From contig JAZTWJ010000098.1 of the NCBI GenBank assembly GCA_045635785.1, forward strand, positions 1-7,716: a stretch of 7,716 nt of DNA, in the 5' to 3' direction. The position numbers and the translations under genes were made by a program. Each line of letters begins with the position of its first letter. Position 1 is the first letter of the stretch. Positions 6,468 through 7,716 of the stretch are shown one piece after another. Source of the stretch: Flemingiibacterium sp045635785. GTDB lineage: Bacteria > Bacillota > Clostridia > Oscillospirales > CAG-272. The notes beneath the pieces are model-generated. The model searched no databases and was not told the origin of the DNA. It saw nothing but the letters and a program-made list of their open reading frames with translations.

Positions 6468-6764
6468 ATGGCATCTGATACGCTTACAAAAATCAAGCTT
6501 GCCCTTCGCACAAGCCACACAAAGCTGGACGAAGATATTCAAGCGGACATCGATGCTTGCGTTGCCGATTTGGAGGTCTGCGGCATCATCCATCCGGACG
6601 AATCCGACCCGCTGATCTTCAACGCGATCAAGCTGTATTGTCGTTCCCTTTATACCGACGATACCGCAAAAGCCGCCGAATGGCTGCGCCGTTATAACGA
6701 GCTCAAATCTTGCCTCATGATGGCAGAGGGCTACGGTTACAAGGAGGCTGTCTCCGATGAATGA
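6468..6764 (+). CDS. head-tail connector protein, gp6-like
   Basis: This 98-residue, almost wholly helical protein is likely the ring adaptor that binds beneath the portal after packaging (HK97 gp6 / SPP1 gp15 type). The pattern is typical: an opening helix (SDTLTKIKLALRTS), then DEDIQADIDACVADLEVCGI (21-40), then PLIFNAIKLYCRSLYTDD (48-65), and KAAEWLRRYNELKSCLMM (68-85) at the end. The length fits the family. Its position directly after the capsid gene is the standard one. Codon use returns to the mixed pattern of the terminase genes (about 4 of 11 leucines CTG). An overlapping frame starting with GTG at 6421 is a shadow with no ribosome site. Confidence 0.85.
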   Translation: MASDTLTKIKLALRTSHTKLDEDIQADIDACVADLEVCGIIHPDESDPLIFNAIKLYCRSLYTDDTAKAAEWLRRYNELKSCLMMAEGYGYKEAVSDE

Positions 6765-7056
6765 TGTTATCACCCTTATACAGCAGATTAGAAGCGTAGA
6801 CGACTACGGTGATCCTGTGATTACAGAGACCACCCGTGATGTTTTCGCAAAGCTGGGGAGCATCGGTCAGAAGGAATTCTATCAGGCTCATGCCGTTGGC
6901 TTACAGCCCGAAATCAAGTTCGTTTTAGCCGATTATCTTGACTATGACGGTGAGGAACTCGTTCAGCATAACGATCAGAGGTACCGTGTTCTGCGGACAT
7001 ATCGCAATGGGCAAGAGTTGGAGATCACCGTCTATCGGGAGGTGAACCCCGAATGA
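6757..7056 (+). CDS. head closure / head-tail adaptor protein (HK97 gp7 / SPP1 gp16-like)
   Basis: This small beta-rich protein of 99 residues probably caps the connector ring and forms the tail-docking surface. Features of the head-tail joining family include the N-terminal VITLIQQIRSVDDYGDPVITETTRDVFAKLGSIGQKEFYQA (4-44), in which a strand is followed by a mention of reporting changed orientation (VFAKLGSIGQKEFYQA), and QRYRVLRTYRNGQELEITVYRE (74-95) as paired C-terminal strands. The ATG overlaps the connector gene by 8 nt, with AAGGAGG (6741-6747) 9 nt upstream. Length and place in the order fit; the family call relies on both. Confidence 0.82.
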   Translation: MNDVITLIQQIRSVDDYGDPVITETTRDVFAKLGSIGQKEFYQAHAVGLQPEIKFVLADYLDYDGEELVQHNDQRYRVLRTYRNGQELEITVYREVNPE

Positions 7057-7520
7057 GTGTCCCGAAATCAGTCGTGAGATTCAGCAAGGATGGTGTCACC
7101 TATACCAGCTCGGTTGATCGTGCATCATATACGATTCTTGAGCTTACACGCGCCGCCCTGCGGGATGTCGGCAAATACATAGCCCGAACAGCAAACAGCG
7201 AAGGCATGAAGCTGAAAGGCTTGAAGAAAAGCCGCCGTGTACGCGGACGGACTTCCACCTTTCGCTACAATGTGCCGTGGGCAAAGAGCGGTCTTCCACA
7301 TTTGGAGGTCGGCGTAACGCATGACACATGGTACGGCGTTGAACAGGAACTCGGCACCAGCAATCAGCCAAAGAGGCAGATTTTGCGAAACAGTACGCAT
7401 GACAACATCGCACAGATCATCGAGATTGAAAGCAAATATCTCAGCGCACTTGAGGACGAGGCACGCGCACTCAGCCTTATAAGTGAGGAAGAATACAAAG
7501 GAGGAGGCGAGGATGATTGA
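7053..7520 (+). CDS. tail completion protein, HK97 gp10 family
   Basis: This 155-residue protein belongs to the HK97 gp10 group, needed for finishing the head-tail junction. The strongest evidence is the segment WYGVEQELGTSNQPKRQILRNS at 93-114, which matches the family's pattern of an aromatic-Gly/Ala-x-x-x-E-x-Gly-T-S followed by a proline-containing stretch. An N-terminal helix (ASYTILELTRAALRDVGKYIARTA, 24-47) and a basic, probably DNA- or ring-facing loop (KLKGLKKSRRVRGRTS, 53-68) come before it, and a charged C-terminal helix (119-148) after it. The start overlaps the previous stop as ATGA, and GGGAGGTG (7037-7044) is a good ribosome site. The C-terminal GGGEDD lies over the ribosome site of the next gene, so that tail may be shaped by that overlap. 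Confidence 0.88.
   Translation: MSVPKSVVRFSKDGVTYTSSVDRASYTILELTRAALRDVGKYIARTANSEGMKLKGLKKSRRVRGRTSTFRYNVPWAKSGLPHLEVGVTHDTWYGVEQELGTSNQPKRQILRNSTHDNIAQIIEIESKYLSALEDEARALSLISEEEYKGGGEDD
7500..7507 (+). promoter_or_regulatory. ribosome binding site of the last, partial gene (decides a TTG start)
   Basis: GGAGGAGG ends 9 nt before the TTG at 7517. An ATG at 7513 is also near (5 nt) but is followed after two codons by a stop (ATG ATT GAG TAA), so it cannot start a real gene. TTG is the only start that opens the long downstream frame. Confidence 0.65.
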
Positions 7521-7716
7521 GTAAGACGGCAGATCTGCGGAAGTTGGTCAAAGAACAGCTGCAAACTATACCGGGAGAAACTTACCACCGCGAAGCATCC
7601 AACGATGCCACATTCCCTTATAAAACCTTTACTCTCAAAAGCGTGACCTTTACGGATGCGCGGGACGACTTCGACCTCTGCGTCGATATTTGGCATCGCG
7701 GAGATTGGAAGGTAGT
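7517..7716 (+). CDS. tail-joining / tail terminator-like protein (partial, 5' end only)
   Basis: A frame starting with TTG at 7517 stays open to the right edge: 66 complete codons, beginning MSKTADLRKLVKEQLQTIPGE by initiator rules and ending DFDLCVDIWHRGDWKV. The start overlaps the gp10-like stop by 4 nt (TTGA) and has a good ribosome site. An N-terminal helix followed by beta strands (YKTFTLKSVTFTD, FDLCVDIWHRG) is the layout of the small tail terminator / minor tail proteins that follow gp10-like genes in this gene order, such as those of the HK97 gp11 or DUF3168 type. The position supports that, but the visible part has no decisive motif, so the family call is an inference. The gene is cut by the window edge and I see no sign that it is broken. 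Confidence 0.72.
   Translation, partial: MSKTADLRKLVKEQLQTIPGETYHREASNDATFPYKTFTLKSVTFTDARDDFDLCVDIWHRGDWKV

Noticed and set aside
5264..6520. 418-codon open frame on the - strand across the capsid gene
   Set aside because: It is an exact antisense shadow of the strongly codon-biased capsid gene, which rarely yields reverse-strand stops. Its protein is Cys/His/Val/Leu-rich with no family pattern, and the operon is wholly + strand.
6421..6615. GTG-started 64-codon + frame over the hairpin and connector gene
   Set aside because: It starts inside the hairpin without a ribosome site and covers the well-supported connector gene in another frame.
1..7716. CRISPR array, tRNA, IS element, attachment site or defence island
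   Set aside because: I saw no regularly spaced repeats, tRNA-like fold, transposase or terminal inverted repeats. Coding genes of a phage head module fill the window.

Overview
This window is the packaging and head-assembly part of the late operon of a tailed (siphovirus-like) phage or prophage of the HK97 type. All genes lie on the + strand and are packed end to end. Strong AGGAGG-type Shine-Dalgarno sites, two TTG starts, roughly even base composition and the protein families point to a Gram-positive Firmicute host, most likely a clostridial gut-type bacterium. This host call is an inference, because no host gene, integrase or attachment site is in view.

Layout, left to right: 60 nt of upstream sequence, possibly the tail of an earlier gene (1-64); an orphan DNA methyltransferase with a fused N-terminal ParB-like domain (61-1251); a 55-codon basic ORF overlapping both of its neighbours (1244-1411); the P27-family small terminase (1383-1757); the large terminase (1754-3415); the portal (3426-4670); the HK97-type prohead protease (4657-5286); the major capsid protein with a fused N-terminal scaffold (5288-6412); a short gap with an 8-bp hairpin (6413-6467); a gp6-like head-tail connector (6468-6764); a head closure/adaptor protein (6757-7056); an HK97 gp10-like tail completion protein (7053-7520); and the beginning of a further tail-joining gene that runs off the right edge (7517-7716).

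The genes form one assembly line. The terminase pair cuts and pumps DNA through the portal into a prohead made by the capsid protein and matured by the protease. The connector, closure and completion proteins then seal the neck and join the tail. The methyltransferase probably marks phage DNA before packaging. Most junctions are start/stop overlaps (ATGA, TTGA, or 8-29 nt), which implies translational coupling.

The core is a well-known module and I see no clearly new system. The points worth a second look are a near-duplicated 23-nt junction flanking the small ORF before the terminase, the small ORF itself, a shift in codon use that sets portal-protease-capsid apart from the genes on either side, and a hairpin without a T-tract just after the capsid gene.
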